Notes: a model not told the origin generated them from the sequence alone. Positions 27,032 through 36,504 are shown, counted from the first letter of the stretch. The stretch: DNA of 64,000 nucleotides from Pseudomonas sp. P8_241 (GCF_034008315.1 NZ_CP125377.1:2182001-2246000), one strand, 5' to 3'. A program made the numbers and translations.

Positions 27032-27185
27032 GTCACATTCCCTGAGTTTTGATTATTGTAGCTGACGTGCCTTGGGCGCCCTCTCGTCTGGGGGCGCTGA
27101 AAGGCGAGCCAAATCTAAGCAGTTCAGTCACGCTCGACAAACGACGATAATTCGCACGAGTCATTAGAAAAACTAGGGGGTGAGC
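27032..27185. promoter_or_regulatory. ampC-ampR divergent control region
   Basis: 154 bases separate the two divergent starts, so the AmpR operator and both promoters must be here. An AT-rich stretch around 27140-27175 lies next to the ampR start. I could not assign the T-N11-A operator exactly by eye. Confidence 0.5.
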
Positions 27186-28079
27186 ATGATCCGGCCTCAG
27201 TTGCCATTGAATGCACTTCGCGCCTTTGAAGCCTCGGCACGGCATTTGAGCTTCACCCGGGCGGCGATAGAGTTGTGTGTCACTCAGGCTGCCGTCAGTC
27301 ATCAGGTCAAAGGGCTTGAGGGGCAGCTGGGCGTCACGCTGTTCAAACGCTTGCCCCGTGGCCTGATGTTGACCAGCGAAGGCGAGACCCTGTTGCCGGT
27401 GTTGCGCGATTGCTTCGACCGAATTGCCGAGACCCTTGAGCGGTTTGAAGACGGGCACTACCGCGAAGTGTTGACGGTCGGGGCGGTCGGAACGTTTGCG
27501 GTGGGCTGGCTGCTCCCTCGGTTGGCGGATTTCCAGGCACGATACCCGCTGATTGACTTGCGTCTGTCGACCAACAACAACCGCGTGGACGTGGCCGCCG
27601 AAGGGCTCGATTACGCCATTCGCTTCGGTGCGGGGGCCTGGCACGGGATCGAAGCGTTGCGCTTGATCGAGGCGCCATTGTCGGTGCTCTGCGTGCCGGA
27701 CATTGCCCGTCGATTGGAAACACCGGCCGATTTGTTGCAACAGACGTTGTTGCGCTCATATCGCATGGATGAGTGGTCACAATGGTTCCACGCAGCCGGT
27801 TTGACCGATCAGGCGGCACCGCCGCGCAGCATTGTATTCGACTCTTCGCTGGCAATGATGGAGGCGGCTATTCAAGGTCTCGGTGTGGCATTGGCCCCCC
27901 CGATGATGTTTGCCCGGCAACTGACGGAACAGAGGATCCGTCAGCCGTTCGCAATTGGCATCGTCACCGGCAGCTACTGGCTGACTCGCTTGCAATCCCG
28001 CCCGGAAACCGCCGCGATGACGGCGTTCCGTAGCTGGCTTGTCGACGCCGCGCAAAGCCAGGCCTTGCGCGACTGTTGA
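27186..28079 (+). CDS. ampR: LysR-type regulator AmpR
   Basis: A 297-residue LysR regulator that matches AmpR closely: RPQLPLNALRAFEASARHLSFTRAAIELCVTQAAVSHQVKGLE, then FKRLPRGLMLTSEGE. The effector domain has VGTFAVGWLLPRLADFQARYP and DYAIRFGAGAWHG. AmpR represses ampC when bound to UDP-MurNAc-pentapeptide and activates it with anhydro-muropeptides. The ATG at 27186 has AGGGGG 6 bases upstream; an in-frame GTG at 27180 is within that ribosome site. Divergent from ampC, as in other Pseudomonas. Confidence 0.95.
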   Translation: MIRPQLPLNALRAFEASARHLSFTRAAIELCVTQAAVSHQVKGLEGQLGVTLFKRLPRGLMLTSEGETLLPVLRDCFDRIAETLERFEDGHYREVLTVGAVGTFAVGWLLPRLADFQARYPLIDLRLSTNNNRVDVAAEGLDYAIRFGAGAWHGIEALRLIEAPLSVLCVPDIARRLETPADLLQQTLLRSYRMDEWSQWFHAAGLTDQAAPPRSIVFDSSLAMMEAAIQGLGVALAPPMMFARQLTEQRIRQPFAIGIVTGSYWLTRLQSRPETAAMTAFRSWLVDAAQSQALRDC

Positions 28080-28219
28080 TGTCAGCGTACCAGCACGGCC
28101 GCTTGTGATCGAACGTCCAGCCCGGGATTAAAAACTGCATCGCCACGCTGGCGTCCCGCGCCCCCATGTCTTTGTCATGATCGCGCGAACATGCCAATTG
28201 CCGGAGCTCACCTTTACGA

Positions 28220-29119
28220 TCAGACACTGGCCACCCGAGCCACTGGCTTGCGCTCCAGATTCAAGGCCAGCACACTTGCCAACACCACCAACGCCCCGCT
28301 CACAATCATCAGTGTCGGCCGCTCGCCAAGGGCAACCGATGCAATGACCATTGCCGTCGGCGGCGTCAGATATAGCGTCATGGTCGCCCGGCTCAGGTCG
28401 ACATGCGCCAGGACATAGGCCCAGGCCAGGTACGCCAGCGCACTCGGGAAGATTCCCAGGGCAACCACCGCGAACTGCACTCGCAGCGGCGCAATCGCCA
28501 CCTGCTCCGCCAACCCCGGCAAAAAAAGCAACAGCAATACTGTCCCGGACCAGACCGTGTAGCAGACCAGCGTCAATCCGTCATAACGCCCGGTGTGATG
28601 CTTTTGCAGGGCAAAATAGAGACTCCAGGAAACCGCCGCCAACAAAATCAGCAAGCCGTGGGCGTCGATGCTGGCCAGCCCGTGATCCCCCGTCACCACA
28701 ATCACCGCGCCGATCAGGCCGAGCAAGACACAACCCCAGCGCCACAGAGTCACCCGGTCCTTGAACACGAAGCGCGCCAGTAGCGTACTGAACAGCGGTG
28801 TCGTTTGCGCCAGGACACTCGATGCGCCGGCGCTGACCCCTTGTTGCCCGAAGTTGATCGCCACGTGATGCAGGCTCACGGCAAAGAAACCCAACCCGAA
28901 CAGCAGGGGCAGATCGCGAAGGGCCGGCAGGCGGATGCCTCTGAACACCGCTACCAGCGCCATGAACCCGGACGCGATCAAAAAGCGCAGCAGCGCCAGA
29001 TGCCCTGGATCATAAGCTTGCAAACCGATATGGATGCCGGTGGGGGAATACCCCCAGCAGGTCACGACAAATGCCATGGTCAGGATGATTTTCAATGGGG
29101 AGGGGCTGAGCGGCTTCAT
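28220..29119 (-). CDS. EamA/DMT family transporter
   Basis: A 299-residue inner-membrane protein with about ten helices in two EamA repeats (LTMAFVVTCWGYSPTGIHIGLQ...LALLRFLIASG and LLILLAAVSWSLYFALQ...LGIFPSALAYLAWAYVLAHVDLSRATMTLYLTPP). It belongs to the RhaT/YdcZ-related drug/metabolite clan; substrates include amino acids and metabolites. It is divergent from a LysR gene (29216) with a 96-base gap that presumably contains the LysR site. Substrate unknown. Confidence 0.9.
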   Translation of the reverse strand: MKPLSPSPLKIILTMAFVVTCWGYSPTGIHIGLQAYDPGHLALLRFLIASGFMALVAVFRGIRLPALRDLPLLFGLGFFAVSLHHVAINFGQQGVSAGASSVLAQTTPLFSTLLARFVFKDRVTLWRWGCVLLGLIGAVIVVTGDHGLASIDAHGLLILLAAVSWSLYFALQKHHTGRYDGLTLVCYTVWSGTVLLLLFLPGLAEQVAIAPLRVQFAVVALGIFPSALAYLAWAYVLAHVDLSRATMTLYLTPPTAMVIASVALGERPTLMIVSGALVVLASVLALNLERKPVARVASV

Positions 29120-29215
29120 GGTCGTGCACCAGTGGGTGAATGCAGCCAGTATCAGAATGCATGTTGCTCACCACAACTGACTTATACTGCGTAAAACGTT
29201 CACTTTTGGTGATGT

Positions 29216-30079
29216 ATGGAGTTGGCGCAGATTCGCATGTTCAAGACCGTGGCCGAGCAGGGCAGCATCGCGCGTGCCGCCCAATTGCTGCATTGCGTGC
29301 CGTCGAATATCACGGCACGGATCAAGTCGCTGGAAGCGGAATTGGGTGTTGCGCTGTTCCTGCGCGAGGGGCGCGGACTGCGCATCAGTCCGTCGGGTCA
29401 GACGTTCCTGGCCTACGCCTCGAAAATTCTCGCGCTGACCGCTGAAGCCAAGCGTGCAGTGGACCCTTCGGCCGAACCTTCAGGACCGCTGCGCATTGGT
29501 GCCATCGAGTCTTCGGCCACCGGTCGTTTGCCTCGGTTGCTGGCCAAGTTTCACAAGCGATACCCCGCTGTGGCGCTGGAACTGACCACCGGCAGTTGGG
29601 GCCAGTTGCTCGACGACACGTTGAGCCATCGACTCGACGGTGCGATTGTCGCGGTGGATGTCGAGCGTCCCCACCTCAAGCGCACGCCGATGTACCGCGA
29701 AGATCTTCTGCTGATTGCCTCTACGTCGTTGGGGCCGGTGCGCGACATGACTGATTTGCACGACAAAACCGTATTCATGTGGCCCCAGGGTTGTCCATAT
29801 CGGGCGGCCCTTGAGCATTGGTTGTTGCGGCAGGGGCTAGCGTTGCCGATTGTCAGTCTGGCCAGTTATGGCGCGATTGTAGGGTGTGTCAGTGCTGGCG
29901 CCGGTGTGGCGCTGGTGCCCAAAGGTGTGTTCGATCAATTCGCCAAAGGCGCCGGTTGTGTAGGCTATGAGTTCCCCGAACTGACGGCGGTCGAGAACTT
30001 GTTCTACTGGCATGAAAACGCCGGGGTGCACCCGGCGCGAGAGGCGTTTGTGGCGATGCTGCGCGAAGAGTTTGTCTGA
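29216..30079 (+). CDS. LysR-family transcriptional regulator
   Basis: A 287-residue regulator. The HTH is LAQIRMFKTVAEQGSIARAAQLLHCVPSNITARIKSLEAELG, and the effector domain begins GPLRIGAIESSATGRLPRLLAKFHKRYPAVALELTTG. It resembles the PtrR-like group. It is divergent from the EamA transporter, which it probably controls. The ribosome site is weak (GGTGA close to the ATG). The effector is unknown. Confidence 0.9.
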   Translation: MELAQIRMFKTVAEQGSIARAAQLLHCVPSNITARIKSLEAELGVALFLREGRGLRISPSGQTFLAYASKILALTAEAKRAVDPSAEPSGPLRIGAIESSATGRLPRLLAKFHKRYPAVALELTTGSWGQLLDDTLSHRLDGAIVAVDVERPHLKRTPMYREDLLLIASTSLGPVRDMTDLHDKTVFMWPQGCPYRAALEHWLLRQGLALPIVSLASYGAIVGCVSAGAGVALVPKGVFDQFAKGAGCVGYEFPELTAVENLFYWHENAGVHPAREAFVAMLREEFV

Positions 30080-30148
30080 CGCAGTTCCTGCGCAAGCGCG
30101 CAGGCGATGTGCCTGTATGACAGGCGCCAAAACCCGAATTACAGCCAC

Positions 30149-30170
30149 AAAAAAGGGGACTGGCGTCCCC
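30149..30170 (-). terminator. Terminator of the sugar-phosphate transferase gene
   Basis: On the minus strand GGGGAC-GCCA-GTCCCC is followed by TTTTTT. It lies 32 bases beyond the stop codon of the undecaprenyl-phosphate glucose phosphotransferase gene. Confidence 0.85.
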
Positions 30171-30201
30171 TCGCAATGTTGCGTTGTACAGTCCTAATCC
30201 A

Positions 30202-31596
30202 TCAGTAAATGTCCTTCGACAACAACGTAAACGGTGTCTTCACCAGGATCTTTACATCCAGCCACAACGACCAGTTGTTGATGTACTTGAGGTCGATCTC
30301 GACACGCTTCTGCATCTTGTCGATGGTATCGGTCTCACCCCGGCAACCGTTGATTTGCGCAAGACCGGTAATGCCCGGCTTGATTCGGTGGCGCGCCATG
30401 TAGGCGAGGATTTTCCCGGAGTAATAGTTGTTGTGCGCGATGGCATGTGGGCGCGGACCGACCAGCGCCATGTGTCCTTGAAGCACATTGAACAGCTGCG
30501 GCAACTCATCCAGCGAAGTGCGGCGGATGAAGCGCCCGACGGCGGTGATGCGCGAGTCGTTACGGCTGGCCTGCTTGACTTCATGATCATCGTGCACACG
30601 CATCGAACGGAACTTCCAGACCTGAATCACCTTGCCATTCCAGCCGTGGCGGTCCTGCTTGAAGAATACCGGGCCCGGTGAATTGATCTTCACTGCCAGT
30701 GCAATGACCAGCAGCACCGGGCTCAGAAAGATGATAGCCAACAGCGCAACGCTTTTTTCCACCAGGCTCTTGCTCAGCGCAGCGGTAGGCCGGCTGGTCA
30801 GCGGGCTTTCGTTGAGGTAAATCGCTGGCAGGCCGTCCACGACTTTCACCGAGTGATTGAGCAGCGTCAGGCTGTTCAAGTCCGGCACCCAGACCACGTC
30901 TACGTTGGCATCCAGCAGATCGACGTACATGGCTTCGATCTTTGCCGCTTCCGAGAGCGGCAAGGTGATGTACAAACGACGAATGTGGTGGGCTTTGATC
31001 AGATCCAGCAGATCTTCCTGGGCGCCGACGATGGGCGGTGCTCCTGGCTCCAGAGTGGGGAGGGCGCCGTTGCTGACCAGGCCTACCAGTGGAAGGTTTT
31101 CTAGGGTGCTCAGCTTGTTTGCCAACCCCAGCGCCAATTCGCCAGTACCGACGATCAGGGTTTTATGCTCGCTTTTACGCGAGCGTTGGTAGAACTTCGA
31201 GAACGCATGCAGGGGCGCATACAGCAGCGCCTGTCCGAGGAAGCCATACACCGCCCAGCTCAGGATCACCTGCCTGGAAAACAACTCATCGGCCTTGCAG
31301 ATAAACGCAATGCAGGCCAGCGCTGCCATGGTCATGGACCAGCCCATGAGCAAACGTCCCAGGCCCGTCAGGTAGTTGTCCCTTTTTCGATACACGCCGC
31401 TGAATGTGTAAGCCGGAACCGAGGCCAAAACAGCCAGCGTGGCGCACATTCGGTAATAGAACTCGACTGTGCCCGTTTGTTGCTCGGCGAGGGTAAACAA
31501 CAATGAAACAACAAAGCCCTGCGCCAGCGCCCATTGCCCCCAAAAGGTAAGTCCCTTGAGGCCGGTGTTTCGATTGATGCGAAGAGTAAGATCCAT
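30202..31596 (-). CDS. Undecaprenyl-phosphate glucose phosphotransferase (WcaJ/PslA-like)
   Basis: A 464-residue membrane enzyme of the polyprenyl glycosylphosphotransferase type. Four or so N-terminal membrane helices lead to a nucleotide-binding-like central domain (KTLIVGTGELALGLANKL), a further membrane segment (SVALLAIIFLSPVLLVIAL) and the catalytic bacterial-sugar-transferase domain. That domain contains FFKQDRHGWNGKVIQVWKFRSMRV and DELPQLFNVLQGHMALVGPRPHA. The enzyme transfers glucose-1-phosphate to undecaprenyl phosphate, the first step of exopolysaccharide repeat assembly. The ATG at 31596 has GGGGAT upstream. No glycosyltransferase, Wzx or Wzy gene is adjacent, so it is an orphan. 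Confidence 0.93.
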   Translation of the reverse strand: MDLTLRINRNTGLKGLTFWGQWALAQGFVVSLLFTLAEQQTGTVEFYYRMCATLAVLASVPAYTFSGVYRKRDNYLTGLGRLLMGWSMTMAALACIAFICKADELFSRQVILSWAVYGFLGQALLYAPLHAFSKFYQRSRKSEHKTLIVGTGELALGLANKLSTLENLPLVGLVSNGALPTLEPGAPPIVGAQEDLLDLIKAHHIRRLYITLPLSEAAKIEAMYVDLLDANVDVVWVPDLNSLTLLNHSVKVVDGLPAIYLNESPLTSRPTAALSKSLVEKSVALLAIIFLSPVLLVIALAVKINSPGPVFFKQDRHGWNGKVIQVWKFRSMRVHDDHEVKQASRNDSRITAVGRFIRRTSLDELPQLFNVLQGHMALVGPRPHAIAHNNYYSGKILAYMARHRIKPGITGLAQINGCRGETDTIDKMQKRVEIDLKYINNWSLWLDVKILVKTPFTLLSKDIY

Positions 31597-31970
31597 AGAT
31601 ATCCCCAAAAGACGTCCATCCAGGTTTCAACAGTTGAAAACCGAGTTGTTAAGTAGACTTATTATTGTTGTTAGAGCGAGTGTCCTGAGGTAACAACGTC
31701 GATAGGCCGAACTGTCGTCAGTCAATAGACTAAGTTATTGGTGGGGATGCTGTCTGACGAGTTCTAACAAGGTGGCACAATGCCAACTATTAAAGTTGTT
31801 GAAAAGGTTGGGTGTTAGAAAACGTCGTAGAGGATGGGGTGAATAATAAATATTGTATTGATATTGTAGGGGCGGGGGATAGAGTCAACTGGCGAAGGAG
31901 GCCAAACAGAGTGCTTTTTTATTGTTGTAGTCGCACTTTTCTGTTTGTTTTATTTATCAGTAGTACGGGC
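31597..31970. other. AT-rich intergenic region upstream of the transferase gene
   Basis: About 370 bases with clearly lower GC than the flanking genes (runs such as ATAATAAATATTGTATTGAT). It must contain the transferase promoter. I see no gene; an open plus-strand frame starting at 31812 is mostly antisense to the regulator gene. Confidence 0.6.
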
Positions 31971-32630
31971 TCAGGCTACGACTTCCTGGATCAGGCAATA
32001 GCCACGGTTGCGTACGGCACGAAACAGTCGCTCACCGTTACTGGCACTTTTGAACTTGTCCTGCAGGCGACTCAGGCACATTTCAAGTCCGCGATAATGT
32101 TCCGGTTCTCTACCGATGCTGAGTATCAGTTCGTCTCGACTGACGACACGCTCTTCGTGGTGCAGCATTTTCTTGATCAGCGCGGCTTCCAAACCAGTCA
32201 AGCTGACCTCGACACCCTCTTTGACCAATACGCTTTGATCGTTGTCGAGTTGCCAGGCTTTGCCGCATAGCGCGTCATCCTCGATTGTTCGGGAGGTATG
32301 ACTGATGTCACCTGTTATTGCCGGCAGGCGATGGAAGGGATTCGGAGGTTGTGCAGCCAGCCATTCGGACTCAAGTGTCGCCAGTATTCTTTGTGTGTCG
32401 TGTTCGATACTGCGCGCGACATTTTTCCTTGAAACGCTTGGGTAGGTGAATTCCATCAGCACCGGAGCGTTAGAGGGCGGAGCAATACCTTCAATAAACA
32501 TTTGTGCCTGGGCGGTGCCAAACGAGTTGAAGCGCTCACTGGACAGGATGGTTTCGAGTTCACGCTGCGACGTAGTGCTATGGGTCACGACCACAAAATA
32601 TTTTCTTGGAAGGGTTGTACTGGTTTCCAT
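31971..32630 (-). CDS. Orphan winged-helix (OmpR/PhoB-type output) regulator
   Basis: A 219-residue cytoplasmic protein. The C-terminal ~85 residues are a Trans_reg_C winged helix (VSLTGLEAALIKKMLHHEERVVSRDELILSIG ... LEMCLSRLQDKFKSASNGERLFRAVRNRGYCL). The N-terminal ~125 residues (KYFVVVTHSTTSQRELETIL...) are not a recognisable receiver and lack a phospho-acceptor motif. No membrane segment is present, unlike CadC or ToxR. It lies upstream of the exopolysaccharide transferase and a second regulator of the same architecture; a link to surface polysaccharide is inference from position. Confidence 0.75.
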   Translation of the reverse strand: METSTTLPRKYFVVVTHSTTSQRELETILSSERFNSFGTAQAQMFIEGIAPPSNAPVLMEFTYPSVSRKNVARSIEHDTQRILATLESEWLAAQPPNPFHRLPAITGDISHTSRTIEDDALCGKAWQLDNDQSVLVKEGVEVSLTGLEAALIKKMLHHEERVVSRDELILSIGREPEHYRGLEMCLSRLQDKFKSASNGERLFRAVRNRGYCLIQEVVA

Positions 32631-32924
32631 GTCTCTCTCCTAACGTACACACCAAATTTGGCTAAAAGATGATCGGCAGGGGAGTAACGACTCCCACGGA
32701 AGTAATCGAAAGGCAGGGTCTGGGCCCAAAATTGGCCCTCGATAGGTTCCACTCGATCTGCTGCAATAGAATAAACTTTTATTGTTATGGTTCGGTGTTG
32801 CTACGGTCACGGAGGCGATAAATTCCCATCAAGTTTGAAGTGCCGGATAAACGATGATGCCGATATCTTTGTATCGTTGATTTTATCTGGCTAATTGATA
32901 TCAAAGTGCCTTGCCAGGTTGGCG

Positions 32925-33665
32925 TCAGGTGGTCGAAATCAGTCCTCTCATCAAGCGGTACCCATGCCCGCGAATGCTCTGGATCGCGTTCGTGCCGTAC
33001 ATGTCCTTGATTTTTCCGCGAAGACGACTGATCGATTTTTCCAGCGCTCTGGGGTCATAAAAGTGACTGTTCAGACCCATGATGTTGGCGATTTCGTCAT
33101 GGCTAAGTATATGGTTGCTGGTTTGCGCGAATGCTTCCAGGATCTTCATTTCTGCAAAAGAAATGTCCAGCCTCTTGCTGGTGCCCAGTAAGCAAATTCG
33201 TGTGGGGTCCAATGTCAGGTTGAGGTCGCTTTGCCATTCTTCACTATTGAAGAATTCGGCAAGCAACTCGGAGCCTTCGTCGGAAAGAGTATTGAGTTTG
33301 ATACAAAAGTCGGCCCCAGCAAGATAGTACTTTATCTTGTTGAAGGCGCCCCGCCCCGTGATGACCGCGCAAATGATGGGTTTCAAGTTGCCGGTGCGCA
33401 GGTTCTCCACCAGCGCCAGGCTTTCTTCGAGGGCCTGGGGGCTGTCGATGATGATGAAGATGGCTCGATACGAACCGAGGTGTTCATTGTTCTTGGGTGA
33501 ACTAATGTACGAATGGGCTTCTAGTGCGATATCGGTCCGCACATGCCTTGCGACTAGCGCTCTAAAGTGTTCAGCCACGCCACGGGTACGACCCAGAGTG
33601 AGAACACCGGGTTCATCGTTTGTCTGGCGCTGGCTTCTAGTCGCTAAGTTCCCTGTAAGCATCAT
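32925..33665 (-). CDS. Winged-helix regulator with degenerate receiver-like domain
   Basis: A 246-residue protein. Residues about 20-145 look like a receiver fold that has lost its acidic pocket. Beta1 (VLTLGRTRG) has no Asp pair, beta3 ends in FIIIDSPQAL, beta4 is ICAVITGRG and beta5 is GADFCIKLNTL. Residues about 165-245 are an OmpR/PhoB winged helix (ISFAEMKILEAFAQTSNHILSHDEIANIM ... KSISRLRGKIKDMYGTNAIQSIRGHGYRL). It may be an atypical, phosphorylation-independent response regulator. Two ATGs (33665, 33662) are possible. It is transcribed in the same direction as the regulator at 31971, with 294 AT-rich bases between them. Confidence 0.75.
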   Translation of the reverse strand: MMLTGNLATRSQRQTNDEPGVLTLGRTRGVAEHFRALVARHVRTDIALEAHSYISSPKNNEHLGSYRAIFIIIDSPQALEESLALVENLRTGNLKPIICAVITGRGAFNKIKYYLAGADFCIKLNTLSDEGSELLAEFFNSEEWQSDLNLTLDPTRICLLGTSKRLDISFAEMKILEAFAQTSNHILSHDEIANIMGLNSHFYDPRALEKSISRLRGKIKDMYGTNAIQSIRGHGYRLMRGLISTT

Positions 33666-34209
33666 GCATTGACTCGAATAGGTGCTGACATCGGGATGTT
33701 AAAGCACCGGTTCTCATCTGTGACTGACAATTGGTAACATTTACGCGGATTTTAGACGTGGCTCCCGAGTTTTCTAACAATAATTAAGCTTTTCAAGCTT
33801 TTAGTTGCTTTTCTCGGCTGGCTGAACTAGTGAAATAGCCATCGTTAGATGGTGGCATTATGGAATTGTGCCACTATTTTGCATTGATGGCGATTTGTTT
33901 TTATGTCGTTTTGCCACTGTTGATCTCTCTGGGTGTCCAGGATGAAAAGTCCAGTGTGAATTCTGAATGTGTGAGAGCGGTCACATTTTATCAGGCGCAG
34001 AGACTTTTTCCACTCAGCACTAAATTTTTCAAAAGTTATTCGTAGGCGGACGATTAATAACATGGCTTGAGTGTTTGTTTGGGCAGGGCATATTCTGCCG
34101 CGCCAAGTCAGGTAATGGCCGCGGGTGTAGCGATTGATTTATTTGAGCATCTCAACATCTGAGTGCAGTTGAGGGGCCGTTTTTTTATAAGCGACCTGAT
34201 GGAGGAGTA
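33666..34209. other. AT-rich 544-base intergenic region before uppP
   Basis: It separates a minus-strand regulator from uppP. It is rich in A/T runs (33720-34070). A 61-codon frame (33860-34045) beginning MELCHYFALMAICFYVVLPLL could encode a small membrane protein but has only a weak ribosome site. A CTCAAC...GTTGAG hairpin followed at short distance by TTTTTTT lies just before the uppP ribosome site (about 34150-34187). Confidence 0.55.
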
Positions 34210-35046
34210 ATGGATTTCTGGACCCTTTTCAAAGTGTTGATTTTAGGTGCTGTAGAAGGCTTGACTGAGTTTTTGCCCATATCAAGTACAGGTCACCAGA
34301 TAATTGTTGCAGACGTGTTGGCATTTGGCGGTGAACGCGCCATGGCGTTCAATATCATTATTCAGTTGGGCGCCATTCTGGCTGTGGTTTGGGAGTTTCG
34401 TGAAAAAATCTGCACAATCATCAAAGGTTTGCCGAACCAACGCAATGCACAACGTTTTACCCTCAACTTGCTGATCGGTTTTCTTCCGGCTGTTGTGCTG
34501 GGCGTGTTGTTCGCTGACGGGATTCATGAGTATCTGTTCAATCCGATCACTGTGGCTGTTGCATTGGTCGCCGGTGGCATCGTCATGTTGTGGGCTGAGC
34601 GGCGCGAGCATGTTGTACGCATCGATCATGTTGATGACATGCGCTGGTCAGATGCCTTAAAGGTAGGTTTCGCGCAATGCCTGGCGATGATTCCGGGTAC
34701 TTCCCGCTCCGGATCGACGATTATCGGTGGCTTGCTGTTTGGCCTGTCGCGCAAGGCTGCCACGGAGTACTCGTTCTTTTTGGCGATGCCAACGATGGTC
34801 GGTGCAGCGGTGTATTCGGGCTACAAGTACCGGGACCTGTTCGAGGGGAGTGATCTGCCGGTATTTGCCCTCGGTTTTGTTACAGCCTTCTTTTTCGCGA
34901 TGATCGCTGTTCGAGGCCTGCTGAAGTTCATTGCGAACCATAGCTATGCAGCATTCGCCTGGTACCGGATCGCTTTTGGATTGTTGATCCTGGCAACCTG
35001 GGCGTTCGGTTGGGTGAGCTGGACGTCGGCCGCCGCAGCAGGCTGA
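34210..35046 (+). CDS. uppP: Undecaprenyl-diphosphatase (BacA/UppP)
   Basis: A 278-residue polytopic membrane phosphatase. Both active-site blocks are present: [14 protein letters not shown] (residues 16-29) and PGTSRSGST (about residues 162-170). It recycles undecaprenyl diphosphate to the monophosphate carrier used for peptidoglycan and surface polysaccharide, and raises bacitracin resistance. GGAGGAG lies 6 bases before the ATG at 34210. It forms a separate unit from the transferase gene upstream on the other strand, but both act on the same lipid carrier. Confidence 0.96.
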   Translation: MDFWTLFKVLILGAVEGLTEFLPISSTGHQIIVADVLAFGGERAMAFNIIIQLGAILAVVWEFREKICTIIKGLPNQRNAQRFTLNLLIGFLPAVVLGVLFADGIHEYLFNPITVAVALVAGGIVMLWAERREHVVRIDHVDDMRWSDALKVGFAQCLAMIPGTSRSGSTIIGGLLFGLSRKAATEYSFFLAMPTMVGAAVYSGYKYRDLFEGSDLPVFALGFVTAFFFAMIAVRGLLKFIANHSYAAFAWYRIAFGLLILATWAFGWVSWTSAAAAG

Positions 35047-35098
35047 CGACAGAACCAGGCGGATCATACCGCCTGGCTGGAGGGCTATCTGCAGCGCA

Positions 35099-36094
35099 TC
35101 AACGCCCTTCAAGCAACTCCGCTGCCTGATCCAGCAATGCCAGAGGCTCTTTGGCCTTGTGAATATCCACCGACAACAACTGGCGAAACTTGCGCGCCCC
35201 CGGGAACCCGGTGCCCAGCCCGAGCACATGGCGAGTGATGTGGTGCATCGAACCGCCCGCATCAATGTGCGCAGCGATATAAGGCCGTAACTGCGCCAGC
35301 GCTTCGGCGCGAGTAATGATCGGTGACGTACTGCCAAACAGCTGCTGATCAACTTGCGCCATGACATAAGGATTGTGATACGCCTCCCGACCCAGCATCA
35401 CCCCGTCGAAGGTCTGCAAATGCTCGTGACAGGCTTCGAGTGTCTTGATGCCGCCGTTGAGTATGATCTCCAGCTCCGGAAAATCCGCCTTCAGCTGTGC
35501 CGCCACGTCGTAACGCAGGGGCGGAATGTCACGGTTTTCCTTCGGCGACAACCCCTCCAGAATCGCAATCCGCGCGTGCACGGTAAAACTGGTACAGCCG
35601 GCATCCCGAACCGTGCCGACGAAATCACACAATTGTTCGTAACTGTCTCGCCCGTTAATCCCGATCCGGTGCTTCACCGTCACTGGAATCGACACCGCGT
35701 CCTGCATGGCCTTCACGCAATCGGCGACCAATTGCGGATGCCCCATCAGGCACGCGCCGATCATATTGTTCTGCACCCGATCACTCGGGCAGCCGACGTT
35801 CAGATTCACCTCGTCGTACCCATGCTCCTGAGCCATGCGCGCGCAAGCCGCCAAATCCAGCGGAACACTGCCACCGAGCTGCAACGCCAGCGGATGCTCG
35901 GCCTCGTCATGGCGCAGGAAACGTTCGTGATCCCCGTTGAGCAAAGCACCGGTGGTGACCATTTCGGTATAGAGAAGAGCGTTTTTCGACAATAAGCGCA
36001 GGAAAAACCGGCAGTGGCGATCGGTCCAATCCATCATGGGCGCCACGGAAAAGCGGCGGGAGAGCGGTGCGGGTGTGGCGGTGGTTACGGACAT
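35099..36094 (-). CDS. dusA: tRNA-dihydrouridine(20/20a) synthase
   Basis: A 331-residue FMN enzyme that reduces U20/U20a in the D-loop of tRNA. It has the FMN-barrel start SVAPMMDWTDRHCRFFLRLLS and the catalytic Cys102 in NLNVGCPSDRVQNN. TVKHRIGIN and ILNGGIKTL are in the expected order. The ATG at 36094 gives the usual length; an in-frame upstream extension to 36211 is Pro/Arg-rich and unlike the family. No good ribosome site is visible. It is monocistronic. Confidence 0.95.
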   Translation of the reverse strand: MSVTTATPAPLSRRFSVAPMMDWTDRHCRFFLRLLSKNALLYTEMVTTGALLNGDHERFLRHDEAEHPLALQLGGSVPLDLAACARMAQEHGYDEVNLNVGCPSDRVQNNMIGACLMGHPQLVADCVKAMQDAVSIPVTVKHRIGINGRDSYEQLCDFVGTVRDAGCTSFTVHARIAILEGLSPKENRDIPPLRYDVAAQLKADFPELEIILNGGIKTLEACHEHLQTFDGVMLGREAYHNPYVMAQVDQQLFGSTSPIITRAEALAQLRPYIAAHIDAGGSMHHITRHVLGLGTGFPGARKFRQLLSVDIHKAKEPLALLDQAAELLEGR

Positions 36095-36282
36095 GGGGGA
36101 TCTGGAATCGGTGAGGCTGGGAGGTGGGGAGTTTATCAGGATTGGGTTCAAGGGGTGGAGGAGAGACCGGCGGGTTGGATTAGTACCTGAACGGCAGCTG
36201 TCACATCGCAAGGTTTCATCGTGCCTGGCAATGACGCGGCGCAGGATGACTATCGCTGCCCACCCTCCACAGGAATCTGAAA

Positions 36283-36504
36283 ATGATCGAAAGCCTCGTC
36301 AAAGTCTCGTTGGTTGCCGGCGCTTTGCTATTGAGCGCCTGTTCGGGGGTGAGCTCCCATCGGGATTATTCGGCCGACTCGGTGCCGTTTGCCGGTTTTG
36401 GGCCAGGGCCAGCCAACAGCAACTCCAGCCGGATGAATTTCCACGGTAATGCGCTGAGCAATAGCTTCGGTGAGTACAGTTGCGGGTTACTCCATGACGA
36501 CTGA
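36283..36504 (+). CDS. Small lipoprotein of unknown function
   Basis: A 73-residue protein with a lipoprotein signal (MIESLVKVSLVAGALLLSAC, Cys20). A short mature part rich in Ser, Gly and Asn (HRDYSADSVPFAGFGPGPANSN) follows. CAGGAA lies 8 bases before the ATG. A clear terminator follows, so it is a single-gene transcript. Membership of a known family is not evident. Confidence 0.75.
   Translation: MIESLVKVSLVAGALLLSACSGVSSHRDYSADSVPFAGFGPGPANSNSSRMNFHGNALSNSFGEYSCGLLHDD

Noticed and set aside
31812..32270. Plus-strand frame across the AT-rich gap and the first winged-helix gene
   Set aside because: Mostly antisense to a real regulator and lacking a ribosome site.
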